In this document: positions 1-7,527 of the stretch, piece after piece
Layout of the letters: every line of letters begins with the position of its first letter
How positions within the stretch are numbered: position 1 is the stretch's first letter
Assembly: GCF_000373625.1 (NCBI RefSeq)
Contig: NZ_KB891994.1
Coordinates: forward strand, 186,001 to 250,000
From: Streptomyces sp. LaPpAH-108
GTDB taxonomy: Bacteria; Actinomycetota; Actinomycetes; Streptomycetales; Streptomycetaceae
Direction of reading: 5' to 3'
Length of the DNA stretch: 64,000 nt
Notes under the pieces: generated by a model
Seen by the model: only the letters and a program-made list of their open reading frames with translations
Databases searched by the model: none
Told to the model about the DNA's origin: nothing
Position numbers and translations under genes: made by a program

Positions 1-611
1 CGGTCGGCCAGGCCGTTCCCGGGGTCTCGGTGCACGTCGCCGAGGACGGCGAGGTCTGGCTGCGCGGCGGCAACGTCTTCCAGGGCTATCTCAACAACCC
101 CAAGGCGACCGACGAGTCGCTGCACGAGGGCTGGCTGGCCACCGGTGATCTGGGCACGCTGGACGAGGACGGCTATCTGACCATCACCGGCCGCAAGAAG
201 GAGATCCTGGTGACCTCCGGCGGCAAAAGCGTCTCCCCGGGTGTCCTGGAGGAGCGGGTGCGTGACCATCCGCTGGTCCACCAGTGCATCGTCGTCGGCA
301 ACGACCGGCCGTACATCGCCGCGCTGATCACCCTCGACCAGGACGCAGTCGAGCACTGGCTCCAGATGCAGGGCAAGCCGCGCCCGGACATCTCCCGGCT
401 GGTGCGCGACCCGGCGCTTGAGACGGAGGTGCGGCGGGCGGTGGTGGCCGCCAACACGCTGGTGTCGCAGGCGGAGTCGATCCGTACGTTCCGGGTCCTG
501 GCACAGCCGTTCACCGAGGAGCACGGGCTGCTGACGCCGTCGCTGAAGCTGAAGCGGAAGGCGATCGAGAAGGCGTACGAGCGGGAGATCGAGGCGCTGT
601 ACCAGGGCTGA
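1..611 (+). CDS. long-chain acyl-CoA ligase, C-terminal part (5' truncated by window edge)
   Basis: Only the last 202 residues are present; the reading frame is open back to the window edge, so the start lies outside. The visible part is the end of the large domain and the C-terminal lid of an AMP-forming acyl-CoA synthetase. It has a TGDLG motif with the hinge region DGYLTITGRKKEI, followed by LVTSGGKSVSP, and near the end SLKLKR, which carries the lysine expected to catalyse adenylation. The family activates a fatty acid to its acyl-AMP and then its CoA thioester in the cytoplasm. The family call is firm; the chain-length preference is inferred from the lid sequence, which resembles bacterial FadD15-type enzymes. 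It is followed by a GC-rich inverted repeat and then an aldo/keto reductase. Confidence 0.9.
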   Translation, partial: VGQAVPGVSVHVAEDGEVWLRGGNVFQGYLNNPKATDESLHEGWLATGDLGTLDEDGYLTITGRKKEILVTSGGKSVSPGVLEERVRDHPLVHQCIVVGNDRPYIAALITLDQDAVEHWLQMQGKPRPDISRLVRDPALETEVRRAVVAANTLVSQAESIRTFRVLAQPFTEEHGLLTPSLKLKRKAIEKAYEREIEALYQG

Positions 612-636
612 CGGGGGACCGGCCGGCCGGCCGGGG

Positions 637-657
637 CCCGACGGACCGCAGGTCGGG
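637..657 (+). terminator. possible terminator after acyl-CoA ligase
   Basis: A 6-bp stem (637-642 CCCGAC paired with 652-657 GTCGGG) with a 9-nt loop lies 25 nt after the ligase stop. There is no U-tract. It is weak and could be chance in such GC-rich DNA. Confidence 0.35.
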
Positions 658-749
658 GCCGGTCGGATCGCCCGGTCAGGAATGCATTCGGGCCCGTGAT
701 CGTTGACGATGGTGTACGACCCTGTCCACAACCGAAGGATCAAGAGCTC

Positions 750-1586
750 GTGAGCAGCAAGGTCCCCCCGATCGTCCTCAACAACGGTGTCGAGATGCCC
801 CAGCTGGGGTTCGGCGTCTGGCAGGTGCCGGACGGCGAGGCCGAGAGCGCGGTCGCCACGGCGCTGGAGGCCGGGTACCGCAGCATCGACACAGCGGCGA
901 TCTACGGCAATGAAAGGGGCACCGGCAAGGCCATCGCGGCCTCCGGCCTGCCCCGCGAGGACATTTTCGTCACCACCAAGCTCTGGAACAGCGACCACGG
1001 GTACGACGCGACGCTGCGCGCGTTCGACGCCTCCCTGGAGAAGCTGGGCCTCGACTATCTCGACCTGTATCTGATCCACTGGCCGGTTCCGGCCCAGGAC
1101 AACTACGTCGACTCCTACAAGGCGTTCGAGAAGCTGTACTCCGACGGCCGCATCCGCGCGATCGGTGTGTCCAACTTCCTTCCCGAGCACCTGGAGCGGC
1201 TGATCGCGGAGACCTCCATCGTCCCGGCGGTCGACCAGATCGAGCTGCACCCGCACCTCCAGCAGCGCGCGGCGCGGGAGTTCAACGCGGAGCAGGGCAT
1301 CGCGACCGAGGCGTGGTCGCCGCTCGGCCAGGGCAAGGGCCTCCTGGAGGTGCCCGCCATCGTCGCGATCGCGCGGAAGCACGGCCGTACGCCCGCGCAG
1401 GTCGTGCTGCGCTGGCACGTCCAGCTGGGCAACATCGTGATCCCCAAGTCCGTGACGCCGTCGCGGATCAGGGAGAACATCGAGGTGTTCGACTTCAGCC
1501 TGGACGACGAGGACCTCGCGGCGATCAGCGCGCTGAACGAGGACAAGCGGCTGGGGCCGAACCCGGCCGAGTTCAACGTGGTCTGA
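750..1586 (+). CDS. aldo/keto reductase
   Basis: A 278-residue NADPH-dependent aldo/keto reductase of the AKR5 type (2,5-diketo-D-gluconate reductase-like), reducing carbonyls to alcohols in the cytoplasm. The catalytic tetrad is visible: Asp in SIDTA, Tyr in IYGNE, Lys in TTKLWNSDHG and His in LIHWP. The cofactor-binding end is seen as VSNF and IPKSVTPSRI. The GTG at 750 is preferred because GAAGGA (734-739) lies 10 nt upstream and the family's usual N-terminus (PPIVLNNGVEMPQLG) begins just after it. An in-frame GTG at 696 would add an unconserved extension. The physiological substrate cannot be read from sequence. A strong hairpin follows the gene. Confidence 0.93.
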   Translation: MSSKVPPIVLNNGVEMPQLGFGVWQVPDGEAESAVATALEAGYRSIDTAAIYGNERGTGKAIAASGLPREDIFVTTKLWNSDHGYDATLRAFDASLEKLGLDYLDLYLIHWPVPAQDNYVDSYKAFEKLYSDGRIRAIGVSNFLPEHLERLIAETSIVPAVDQIELHPHLQQRAAREFNAEQGIATEAWSPLGQGKGLLEVPAIVAIARKHGRTPAQVVLRWHVQLGNIVIPKSVTPSRIRENIEVFDFSLDDEDLAAISALNEDKRLGPNPAEFNVV

Positions 1587-1629
1587 GACCTCTTCAGGCC
1601 CACGGCCTGAACTCCCGTACGCCACAAGG

Positions 1630-1664
1630 CCGTCCGCCCCGCCATCACCGGGGCGGACGGTTTT
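1630..1664 (+). terminator. rho-independent terminator after aldo/keto reductase
   Basis: A perfect 11-bp stem, CCGTCCGCCCC (1630-1640) with GGGGCGGACGG (1650-1660), has a 9-nt loop and is followed directly by TTTT. It sits 44 nt past the reductase stop and separates it from the chitosanase-like gene. Confidence 0.85.
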
Positions 1665-1732
1665 GTGCACGAGGCCCCCCAACTCTTCCTCCTCTCCCCC
1701 GACTTGAAGCGCTTCGACGTGAAGGATCACCC

Positions 1733-2428
1733 ATGCGCCCCCGCCCCCTGGGCCTGGCCACCGCGGCCGGAGTCGTCCTGCTCGCCTCGGCGACGCTCTA
1801 CGTCGTCCTGGACCGCTCCACCGGCTCGGCCCGCGAGGGCGCGGTGTCCGCGTCCGACCTGCTGGCCAAGGTGAAGTCCTGCGACCGGATCTCCGACGGG
1901 CTCTACCGCACCGACGAGGAGAAGCCGGCCACCGTCCCCGTCTGCGGCACCAAGGGCGCGGTCTTCTGGAAGGCGGACATGGACGTCGACTGCGACGGCG
2001 TCCGCACGGCCACGTGCAACAAGGACCGCGACCCCTGGTTCCAGGACGACACCGCCTTCCACCAGTCCGACGGCAAGCCCCTGCGCGCCGACACTCTCCC
2101 CTACGTCGTGGTCCCCAGCTCCAGCGCCCTGTGGGACTACACCAAGTCCGGCGTGAAGGGCGGCGGTGTGGTCGCCGTCATCCACGACGACAAGGTCGAG
2201 TACGCGGTCGTCGGCGACACCGGCCCGTCCCGCATCATCGGCGAAGCCTCGTACGCCGCCGCCGAGGGCCTGGGCATCGACCCCGACCCGGCCACGGGCG
2301 GCGCGGAGTCGGGCGTGACGTACATCCTCTTCACGGGCGCGGAGTCCAAGGTCACCCCGATCGAGAGCCACGAGGCGGCGGTGGAACTGGGGGAACGGCT
2401 GGCGCGGGAGTTCACGGGGCGGGACTGA
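1733..2428 (+). CDS. secreted/membrane-anchored GH75 chitosanase-like protein
   Basis: A 231-residue protein with an N-terminal hydrophobic segment (about residues 6-27), giving a signal peptide or signal anchor. The rest resembles glycoside hydrolase family 75 (fungal-type chitosanase): CDRISDGLYRT, then VFWKADMDVDCDG, TLPYVVVP, and the conserved block VVGDTGP...IIGEASYAAAEGLG. GH75 enzymes hydrolyse chitosan with acidic catalytic residues; the Glu of IIGE and an Asp in the DVDCDG/DTGP blocks are the likely ones. Four cysteines between residues 50 and 100 could form disulfides. The ATG at 1733 has GAAGGAT (1721-1727) at good spacing. Activity on chitosan is inferred from the family. It is convergent with the next gene. 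Confidence 0.85.
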   Translation: MRPRPLGLATAAGVVLLASATLYVVLDRSTGSAREGAVSASDLLAKVKSCDRISDGLYRTDEEKPATVPVCGTKGAVFWKADMDVDCDGVRTATCNKDRDPWFQDDTAFHQSDGKPLRADTLPYVVVPSSSALWDYTKSGVKGGGVVAVIHDDKVEYAVVGDTGPSRIIGEASYAAAEGLGIDPDPATGGAESGVTYILFTGAESKVTPIESHEAAVELGERLAREFTGRD

Positions 2429-2444
2429 GCGGGCGCCCGGCCGG

Positions 2445-3797
2445 TCACTTACGGGCGCGGAGGAAGGCGGGAATGTCCTCGCGCGTCGGGTAGTCCGGCA
2501 GGGGCGCGGGTGCGTCCCGGAGGAACGCGGTGATCACGGCTGCCGCGCGGCGGTTGTTGTCGTCCAGCCCGTTCCACAGGTGGTGGCCGACGCCGGGCAG
2601 GTACTGCGTGCGCCGGATGCCGGGGTCGGCGGCCAGGACGGCGGTGGCCCACCGGCGTACCTGGGAGGAGCATTCGGCGATCATCAGCATGGCCGGGACG
2701 CGGGAGTGCTTCAGGCGTGGGGCGAGGGACGGTGAGTCCTTCACCGTCCGCTGCACGCGAAGGCTGGCGGCGGGGCTGAAGGAGAAGTTCCGCGCGCTGT
2801 CCTCGGCGGGGATGCGGTGCGCGTCGCGGGCGCAGTAGGCGGACGCGGTGTCGCTGCCGAGGTCGGCGGTGGTGAACGCGTTGTCCCCCTCGGCCTGTCC
2901 GATCAGCCCGGTGCCGGGGGTGAGGAGCCCGAGGCGCATGAGGCCGAACGCCACCGCGTACCGGGGGACGTGGGTCGAGCGGGGGCCCGTCATCGCGGGG
3001 GCGAGCCCGCGCGCGGAGGGGCGGCCTCGCTGTCCGTCGATGCGTGCGGTGGGGCCGTCCATGGGGCCGGGCTCCGCGATGATCGCGCGATGTATGTGGG
3101 CGGCGACCATGGGGGTGGCGAGGGCGCGGGTGAGGACGACGGCGCCGGAGGAGAAGCCGAGGATGTCGGCCTTGGCGGTGCTGCGGGGTTTCGCGGCGCC
3201 CAAGTGGTCGAGGACTGCGGCGAGGTCACGGACCGACCGGGATATCGAGTACTGGTCCATGGGGAGCAGCGCGCTGCGGCCCGCACCCGCCGGTTCGTAG
3301 GCGTACACATCGTGCCCCTGGCTCGCCAGCAGCCGCAGGAAGCGGTGGTCGAGCAGTGAAATGCCGCGTACGGGGCCGCCGTTGAGGTAGACGAGTGGGA
3401 CGGCCGAGCGAGGTGCGGAGCCCGTCGGCGGATAGTGGTACACCGCGACGCGGCTGCCGGTGGACAGGTCCCAGTGCCGCATCGCGGCGGAGGGCAGTGC
3501 GGGCGGATACCGGCGGGCGGTGGGCGCGGTGGGCACGCAGACCGACCCGGTGAGCGCGGCCGCGAGGAGTACGGGCCCGAACAGTGCGAGGCGGCGCGCG
3601 CGGGTACGGTGCCTGCCCCACCGGAGTGCGACGGCTACGGCGAGCCCGGTGGTGACGCACCAGGCGGCGAGCCCGGACCCCGCCCCGTCGGTGAGGACGA
3701 TCAGCAGGAGAAAGGCGACGACCAGTGCGAGGACAGCGCCAACCACCTTGGCCAGGCGTGCGGTTGAGCGGACGAGACGTAAGGCGAACGCGGGCAT
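2445..3797 (-). CDS. membrane-anchored alpha/beta hydrolase (S33-like)
   Basis: A 450-residue protein with two or three N-terminal membrane segments (about residues 17-37, 42-60 and 70-90), then an extracytoplasmic alpha/beta hydrolase domain. The oxyanion-hole motif is NGGPVRG (about 139-145), the following strand ends YEPAGAGRS, the nucleophile elbow is GFSSG with Ser about 216, and the likely catalytic His is in GVGHHLW near residue 405. This order resembles proline iminopeptidase-like (S33) hydrolases, where GGPG and DQRGxGxS are typical. The substrate is unknown. It is divergent from a TetR gene across 68 bp holding a symmetric operator, so it is probably that regulator's target. Confidence 0.85.
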   Translation of the reverse strand: MPAFALRLVRSTARLAKVVGAVLALVVAFLLLIVLTDGAGSGLAAWCVTTGLAVAVALRWGRHRTRARRLALFGPVLLAAALTGSVCVPTAPTARRYPPALPSAAMRHWDLSTGSRVAVYHYPPTGSAPRSAVPLVYLNGGPVRGISLLDHRFLRLLASQGHDVYAYEPAGAGRSALLPMDQYSISRSVRDLAAVLDHLGAAKPRSTAKADILGFSSGAVVLTRALATPMVAAHIHRAIIAEPGPMDGPTARIDGQRGRPSARGLAPAMTGPRSTHVPRYAVAFGLMRLGLLTPGTGLIGQAEGDNAFTTADLGSDTASAYCARDAHRIPAEDSARNFSFSPAASLRVQRTVKDSPSLAPRLKHSRVPAMLMIAECSSQVRRWATAVLAADPGIRRTQYLPGVGHHLWNGLDDNNRRAAAVITAFLRDAPAPLPDYPTREDIPAFLRARK

Positions 3798-3819
3798 GAC
3801 GGATCCCCCAGAGTTTCCG

Positions 3820-3841
3820 AACGCTGTTTCAAAACGACGTT
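3820..3841. promoter_or_regulatory. 22-bp palindromic operator between hydrolase and TetR
   Basis: A dyad of the form AACG-N2-GTTT-N2-AAAC-N2-CGTT has 8 of 11 position pairs complementary with regularly spaced mismatches. It sits almost centrally in the 68-bp gap, 22 nt from one start codon and 24 nt from the other. Position and length fit a TetR dimer-of-dimers site controlling both genes. Confidence 0.7.
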
Positions 3842-3865
3842 ACCAGAGGGGCTAGGCTGCTCGTC

Positions 3866-4474
3866 ATGGGCAGGCCGAGAACGAACGACGAGGGTGTCGC
3901 GGAGCGACTGGTGGCGTCCGCGACGGAGATGCTGGCCACACGCCCCCGGGAGTCGGTCACGGTGCGCGTCGTGGCGGCGGACGCCGAGACCTCGACGGCG
4001 GCGGTGTATTCCCTGTTCGGCGGCAAGGACGGGCTGATCGCGGCGGTGCGCGGCCGTGCCGTGGCCGGACTCTTCGCCGACCTGTCGGCGGTGCCGGCCA
4101 CCGAAGACCCCCTCACCGACCTGCACGCGCTCGCCGTCGCGTACCGGCGCTGGGGGCACGGCCACCGGCATCTGTACACGGTGCTGTTCGGCGGGGTGCA
4201 GTCCTTCGAGCCGTCGGGGGAGGCCGGGGCGGCCGACCCGGTGGGGCCGCTCGTCGCGGCGATCGAGCGGGCGGTGGCGCGGGGGGTCCTCGACGGCGAC
4301 GCCACGGCGATCGCGCTCTCGTTCTGGGTGGCGCTGCACGGGGTCGTGACGCTCGAACTGGCCGGGGCGCTGGACGTGGTGGCGGCCGACGCGGCGTTCG
4401 GGGCGGCGGTGGGGGCGACGTTGCGGGGGTGGGCTACGGCCGAGGCGTTTCCTGACCTGCGGCGTGAATCCTGA
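3866..4474 (+). CDS. TetR/AcrR family transcriptional regulator
   Basis: A 202-residue regulator. The N-terminal TetR helix-turn-helix spans about residues 10-55 (VTVRVVAADAETSTAAVYSLF, followed by the typical GKDGLI). The C-terminal part has a WHG-type ligand-binding domain, seen as LAVAYRRWGHGHRHLYTVLFGG and FWVALHGVVTLEL. It should act as a cytoplasmic ligand-responsive repressor. Its divergent neighbour is the membrane alpha/beta hydrolase, with a palindromic site between them, so autoregulation and control of the hydrolase is the simplest reading. The ligand is unknown. The ATG at 3866 is the only start compatible with the intact HTH. Confidence 0.92.
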   Translation: MGRPRTNDEGVAERLVASATEMLATRPRESVTVRVVAADAETSTAAVYSLFGGKDGLIAAVRGRAVAGLFADLSAVPATEDPLTDLHALAVAYRRWGHGHRHLYTVLFGGVQSFEPSGEAGAADPVGPLVAAIERAVARGVLDGDATAIALSFWVALHGVVTLELAGALDVVAADAAFGAAVGATLRGWATAEAFPDLRRES

Positions 4475-4575
4475 CGGAGTGCGTGGGCCCTGGCAGAGTG
4501 CGTGGGCCCTGACGGAGTCCGGCTCTGACCGAGGGCGCGCCTCCGTCAGGGCCGGGGACTTCTCCGTCAGGGCCC
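4471..4575. terminator. nested repeats and hairpin between convergent genes
   Basis: A 12-bp perfect stem, GCCCTGACGGAG (4506-4517) with CTCCGTCAGGGC (4541-4552), has a 23-nt loop. The same words recur outside it: CTGACGGAG at 4471-4479, overlapping the tetR stop, and CTCCGTCAGGGCC at 4562-4574. A direct repeat GAGTGCGTGGGCCCTG also lies on the left. Together they form a nested structure able to terminate transcription from both convergent genes. Confidence 0.65.
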
Positions 4576-4585
4576 AGGGCTCCGG

Positions 4586-5485
4586 TTACGCGGGGCGTAC
4601 CGCCGTGTGGATCGTGTAGGCGTCCAGGAGGAAGACGTCCGGGCGGTGGTGGACGCTTGCCGGGTCGGTGGGGTCCAGGAGGCGGTCGAGGGTGGTGCGG
4701 TCTTCGGGGGTGAGGTCGTCGGGGGCGGCGTCGCGCAGGCGGGTGAGGGTGGTGGCGACGTGGGCGCGGGCCTGGTCGGTGGCCGGGGCGGGGAGGTCGA
4801 GGAGGAAGCTGCGGGTGCGGGTGGGGCGCAGTCCGGCGGCGGTCAGCAGGGCGGGCCAGTCCTCGGTCTCGGGGACGGCGCCGGGGAGTCCGGCGCGCAT
4901 CCGGGCGAACCACTCCTCCTCCAGCGCGGTCAGGCGGGACTGGAGTCCGGGGCGGCCGATGCCGATGTAGCGGGGCAGGAAGCGGGCGGGGAGTCCGCCT
5001 TCCAGGAGGGCCAACGTGCCGCCGGGGGCGAGGTGTTCACCGAAGGCGGTGAGCGCGGCCTGCTGGTCGCCGAGGTGATGCAGGCTGCGGCTGGCCCAGA
5101 GGAGATCCACGGGACGGTCCAACTTCCCCAGCACGTCCGGGAGTTCACCGGTCAGGATGCTGAAACGGTCGCCCAGCCCCTGCTGTTCGGCACGCTCCCG
5201 CGCCCGTTCGAGCAGCGGGCCCGCGCCGTCGACCGCCACCACGTGCGCCTGTGGGAACGCCTGCGCGAACAGGCACGCCACGACACCGGGTCCGCTGCCC
5301 GCGTCCACGATCAGCTTCGGCGCGGGCACCTCCTCCGCGAGCCAGGCGAGGGCCTGCTCGTACGCGGGGGTGTACAGCTCCGCCTGCGCCTCCAGCATGG
5401 GGCCCTGCTCGGCCCAGTCGAGGTCGGTGTGGGTGTGCCCGTGCGCCTCGTGGTGCCCGTGGTGCTGGTGGTGATCGTGTGCCAT
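4586..5485 (-). CDS. SAM-dependent methyltransferase with histidine-rich N-terminus
   Basis: A 299-residue class I methyltransferase. Motif I (DAGSGPG) is at residues 61-67, the acidic ribose-binding residue is in VVAVDGAG, and the post-I region ends LLWASRSLHHLGD. The C-terminal half is a lid typical of small-molecule methyltransferases. The first 19 residues contain ten histidines in a run alternating with Asp, Gln, Gly and Glu, which is a classic metal-binding composition and not part of the methyltransferase fold. The ATG at 5485 is preceded by a purine-rich GAGAGG. The methyl acceptor is unknown; the His-rich leader suggests a link with Zn, Ni or Co, which is inference. A 15-bp palindrome lies about 70 bp upstream. 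Confidence 0.87.
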   Translation of the reverse strand: MAHDHHQHHGHHEAHGHTHTDLDWAEQGPMLEAQAELYTPAYEQALAWLAEEVPAPKLIVDAGSGPGVVACLFAQAFPQAHVVAVDGAGPLLERARERAEQQGLGDRFSILTGELPDVLGKLDRPVDLLWASRSLHHLGDQQAALTAFGEHLAPGGTLALLEGGLPARFLPRYIGIGRPGLQSRLTALEEEWFARMRAGLPGAVPETEDWPALLTAAGLRPTRTRSFLLDLPAPATDQARAHVATTLTRLRDAAPDDLTPEDRTTLDRLLDPTDPASVHHRPDVFLLDAYTIHTAVRPA

Positions 5486-5554
5486 GGTGGCCCGCCTCTC
5501 TTCTCTGCCGATGGGCCCAGCGTGCGGCTGCGGGACGAGCAGGGGCCAGTTCTG

Positions 5555-5569
5555 TTGCCGTTACGGCAA
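5555..5569. promoter_or_regulatory. perfect 15-bp palindrome upstream of His-rich methyltransferase
   Basis: TTGCCGT-T-ACGGCAA has 7-bp perfect arms around one base. It lies 69 nt upstream of the histidine-rich methyltransferase start, in the 221-bp gap behind the next methyltransferase's stop. It is short enough to be a protein-binding site rather than a terminator. The regulator is unidentified. Confidence 0.5.
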
Positions 5570-5706
5570 GTGCGGATGCCGTACGAGTGGTGGACGGGGC
5601 GGCGGAACCCACGGAGCACCCGACGATGTGATCGCGGCGATCCTGTCGCCCGAAGCGGACGGGCCAGACGGGCCGGACGTGCCGACTCCGGGCGACGGCA
5701 CCCGGC

Positions 5707-6450
5707 TCACCCCGGCTTCCGATAGGCCCGCAGTCTGAACACCGGGTCCGCCCGGCGTCGGTCCTGGTCCGGGAGGCGGGACAGAAGCTCCGCGAAACGG
5801 GTCGCCTGCGGGGCGCCCGGGGGGAGCGTGCTGAACCAGCCGCGGCCGAGGTCGGTGATGGTGGTACGGGGGCTGCGGCCCTGGCCTACGCCCACGAAGT
5901 GGCCTTCGCCCGACGGGATCAGGCCGGATTCGGTGGCGTGAGCGGTGACGGTGTCGGGGGCGTCGGCGGCCGGTGGGCGGGTGCGGGGCGCGAGGACGGC
6001 GTCGATGTCGCTGCCCACGTCGTGGGAGCGGGCCTTGCCGACGGTGGTGACGTAGGTCCCGCCGGGGCGCAGGACGCGGGCGATCTCGGCGAGGGCCGCG
6101 CGCCGGTCGGCCGGGGCGGTCAGCAGGTGGAGCAGCCAGATGCTGGTGACGGCGTCGAAGGTGGCGTCGGGGAAGGGGAGTTGACGGCAGTCGGCGCGCA
6201 GGATCGCGCCGGGGACGAGGGCGGCGGAGCGGCGGACCATCGCGCGGGCGCGGTCCACGCCGGTCACGCGCAGCCCGGGGCGGGCGGCGACCAGGCGCCG
6301 GGTGACCGTGCCGGTGCCGCAGCCGAGGTCCAGGAGGCGGCCGGTGCGGGCGGGGATCAGGGCGAGGACGGCTTCGGTGGCGGCCTCGGCGCGGGCCTCG
6401 CCGCCACGGGAGGCGTCGTAGGTGTCGGCTTCCTTCTCGTAGTCGAGCAC
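5707..6450 (-). CDS. class I SAM-dependent methyltransferase
   Basis: A 247-residue methyltransferase of the UbiE/Methyltransf_11 type. Motif I (DLGCGTG) is at residues 41-47, an acidic residue follows in VTGVDRAR, and motif post-I is in FPDATFDAVTSIWLLHLL. The ARVLRPGG loop precedes the usual fifth strand. It is expected to transfer a methyl group to a small molecule; the substrate cannot be inferred. It lies upstream of the His-rich methyltransferase on the same strand, separated by 221 bp, so the two are probably not tightly coupled. The divergent promoter region shared with the next gene is unusually AT-rich for this window. Confidence 0.9.
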   Translation of the reverse strand: MLDYEKEADTYDASRGGEARAEAATEAVLALIPARTGRLLDLGCGTGTVTRRLVAARPGLRVTGVDRARAMVRRSAALVPGAILRADCRQLPFPDATFDAVTSIWLLHLLTAPADRRAALAEIARVLRPGGTYVTTVGKARSHDVGSDIDAVLAPRTRPPAADAPDTVTAHATESGLIPSGEGHFVGVGQGRSPRTTITDLGRGWFSTLPPGAPQATRFAELLSRLPDQDRRRADPVFRLRAYRKPG

Positions 6451-6616
6451 GGGGCCAGTGTGAGGTCGGCGTGATCGCCATGTCCCGTTATTTGTAAAGG
6501 AGTTGACAGATCATCAGGTATACGTTCCCGATCTTTCTTACCTTCGGGCACGTGTGCGGAGGCCCCGCTCATGACAGACTGGTGGCACGACGTCGGCACG
6601 CAGGGGAGGGGCGGGC
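6451..6616. promoter_or_regulatory. divergent promoter region, AT-rich
   Basis: The 166-bp gap between the minus-strand methyltransferase and the DUF5753 regulator contains a stretch (about 6487-6545) with markedly lower GC than its surroundings. It includes TTGACA at 6503-6508, a good -35 candidate for the plus strand, but I find no convincing -10 box at 17 bp. Confidence 0.35.
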
Positions 6617-7480
6617 GTGAGTGAGCGGCGGGCCGCGCCCACCGTGGGCCAAGTGGTCCTGGGCAAGCGGTTGCAGGAGCTGCGCGAGGCGGCCGGTCTC
6701 GGCCGGGACGCGGCCGCGCGGGTGCTCCATGTGAACGCCGCGACCGTACGGCGCATGGAGACGGCCGAGGTCGCCCTGAAGATCCCGTACGTACAGGCAC
6801 TGTTGTCCACGTACGGCGTGACCGGCGCCGAGGCGGCCGCGTTCGTCCAGCTGGCCGAGGAGGCCAACCGCCCTGACTGGTGGCAGCGGTTCCACGACGT
6901 GCTGCCGGAGTGGTTCAGCCTCTACGTCAGCCTGGAGGGCGCCGCGCGGCTGATCCGCTCCTACGAACCCCACTTCGTCCCGGGCCTGTTGCAGACCGAG
7001 GCGTACGCGCGCGCCGTACTGGAGGCCGGGACCATCGGCCAGCACGCGCCGGACTCGGTCGAGCGACACGTCACCCTCCGCATGGAGCGGCAGCACCTGC
7101 TGGAGCGGGACGACCCGCCGCACCTGTGGATCGTCATGGACGAGACGGTCCTGCGCCGCCCCGTGAGCACCCGCTCCGAGGTCATGCGCGACCAGCTCGA
7201 CAAGCTCCTCGAATACGCCGAGCGCGACCGCATCACCCTCCAGCTCGCCGAGTTCGCCACGGGCCCGCACCCCGGCACGTACGCCCCGTTCACCCTCTTC
7301 CGCTTCCCCCAGCGGGAGTTGCCCGACATGGTCTTCACCGAATACCTCACCGGCGCGCTGTACCTCGACTCCCGCGAGGAGGTCGCCACCCACCTGGAGG
7401 TCCTGGACCACATGACGGCCCGCGCGGCATCCGCCCAACGCACCCAGAAACTGCTGCGGGAGTTCCGCGAGAGCTTGTAG
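6617..7480 (+). CDS. XRE-family HTH regulator with DUF5753 domain
   Basis: A 287-residue protein: a lambda-repressor-like helix-turn-helix in residues 12-62 (GKRLQELREAAGLGRDAAAR, then ATVRRMETAEV), and a DUF5753 domain from about 95 to the end (YEPHFVPGLLQTEAYARAV is the family hallmark). Such proteins are very numerous in Streptomyces and usually work with a downstream DUF397 small protein in morphological or antibiotic control, as with BldB/WhiJ-like sets. No DUF397 gene is present here: the next gene, 47 bp on, is a convergent marR. The GTG at 6617 is chosen for the GGGGAGGGG about 6 nt upstream. Confidence 0.92.
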   Translation: MSERRAAPTVGQVVLGKRLQELREAAGLGRDAAARVLHVNAATVRRMETAEVALKIPYVQALLSTYGVTGAEAAAFVQLAEEANRPDWWQRFHDVLPEWFSLYVSLEGAARLIRSYEPHFVPGLLQTEAYARAVLEAGTIGQHAPDSVERHVTLRMERQHLLERDDPPHLWIVMDETVLRRPVSTRSEVMRDQLDKLLEYAERDRITLQLAEFATGPHPGTYAPFTLFRFPQRELPDMVFTEYLTGALYLDSREEVATHLEVLDHMTARAASAQRTQKLLREFRESL

Positions 7481-7527
7481 CACCCTTCACGCGGAGCCGG
7501 GTCTTCACCGCCAGGAGGTCTGGAGGC

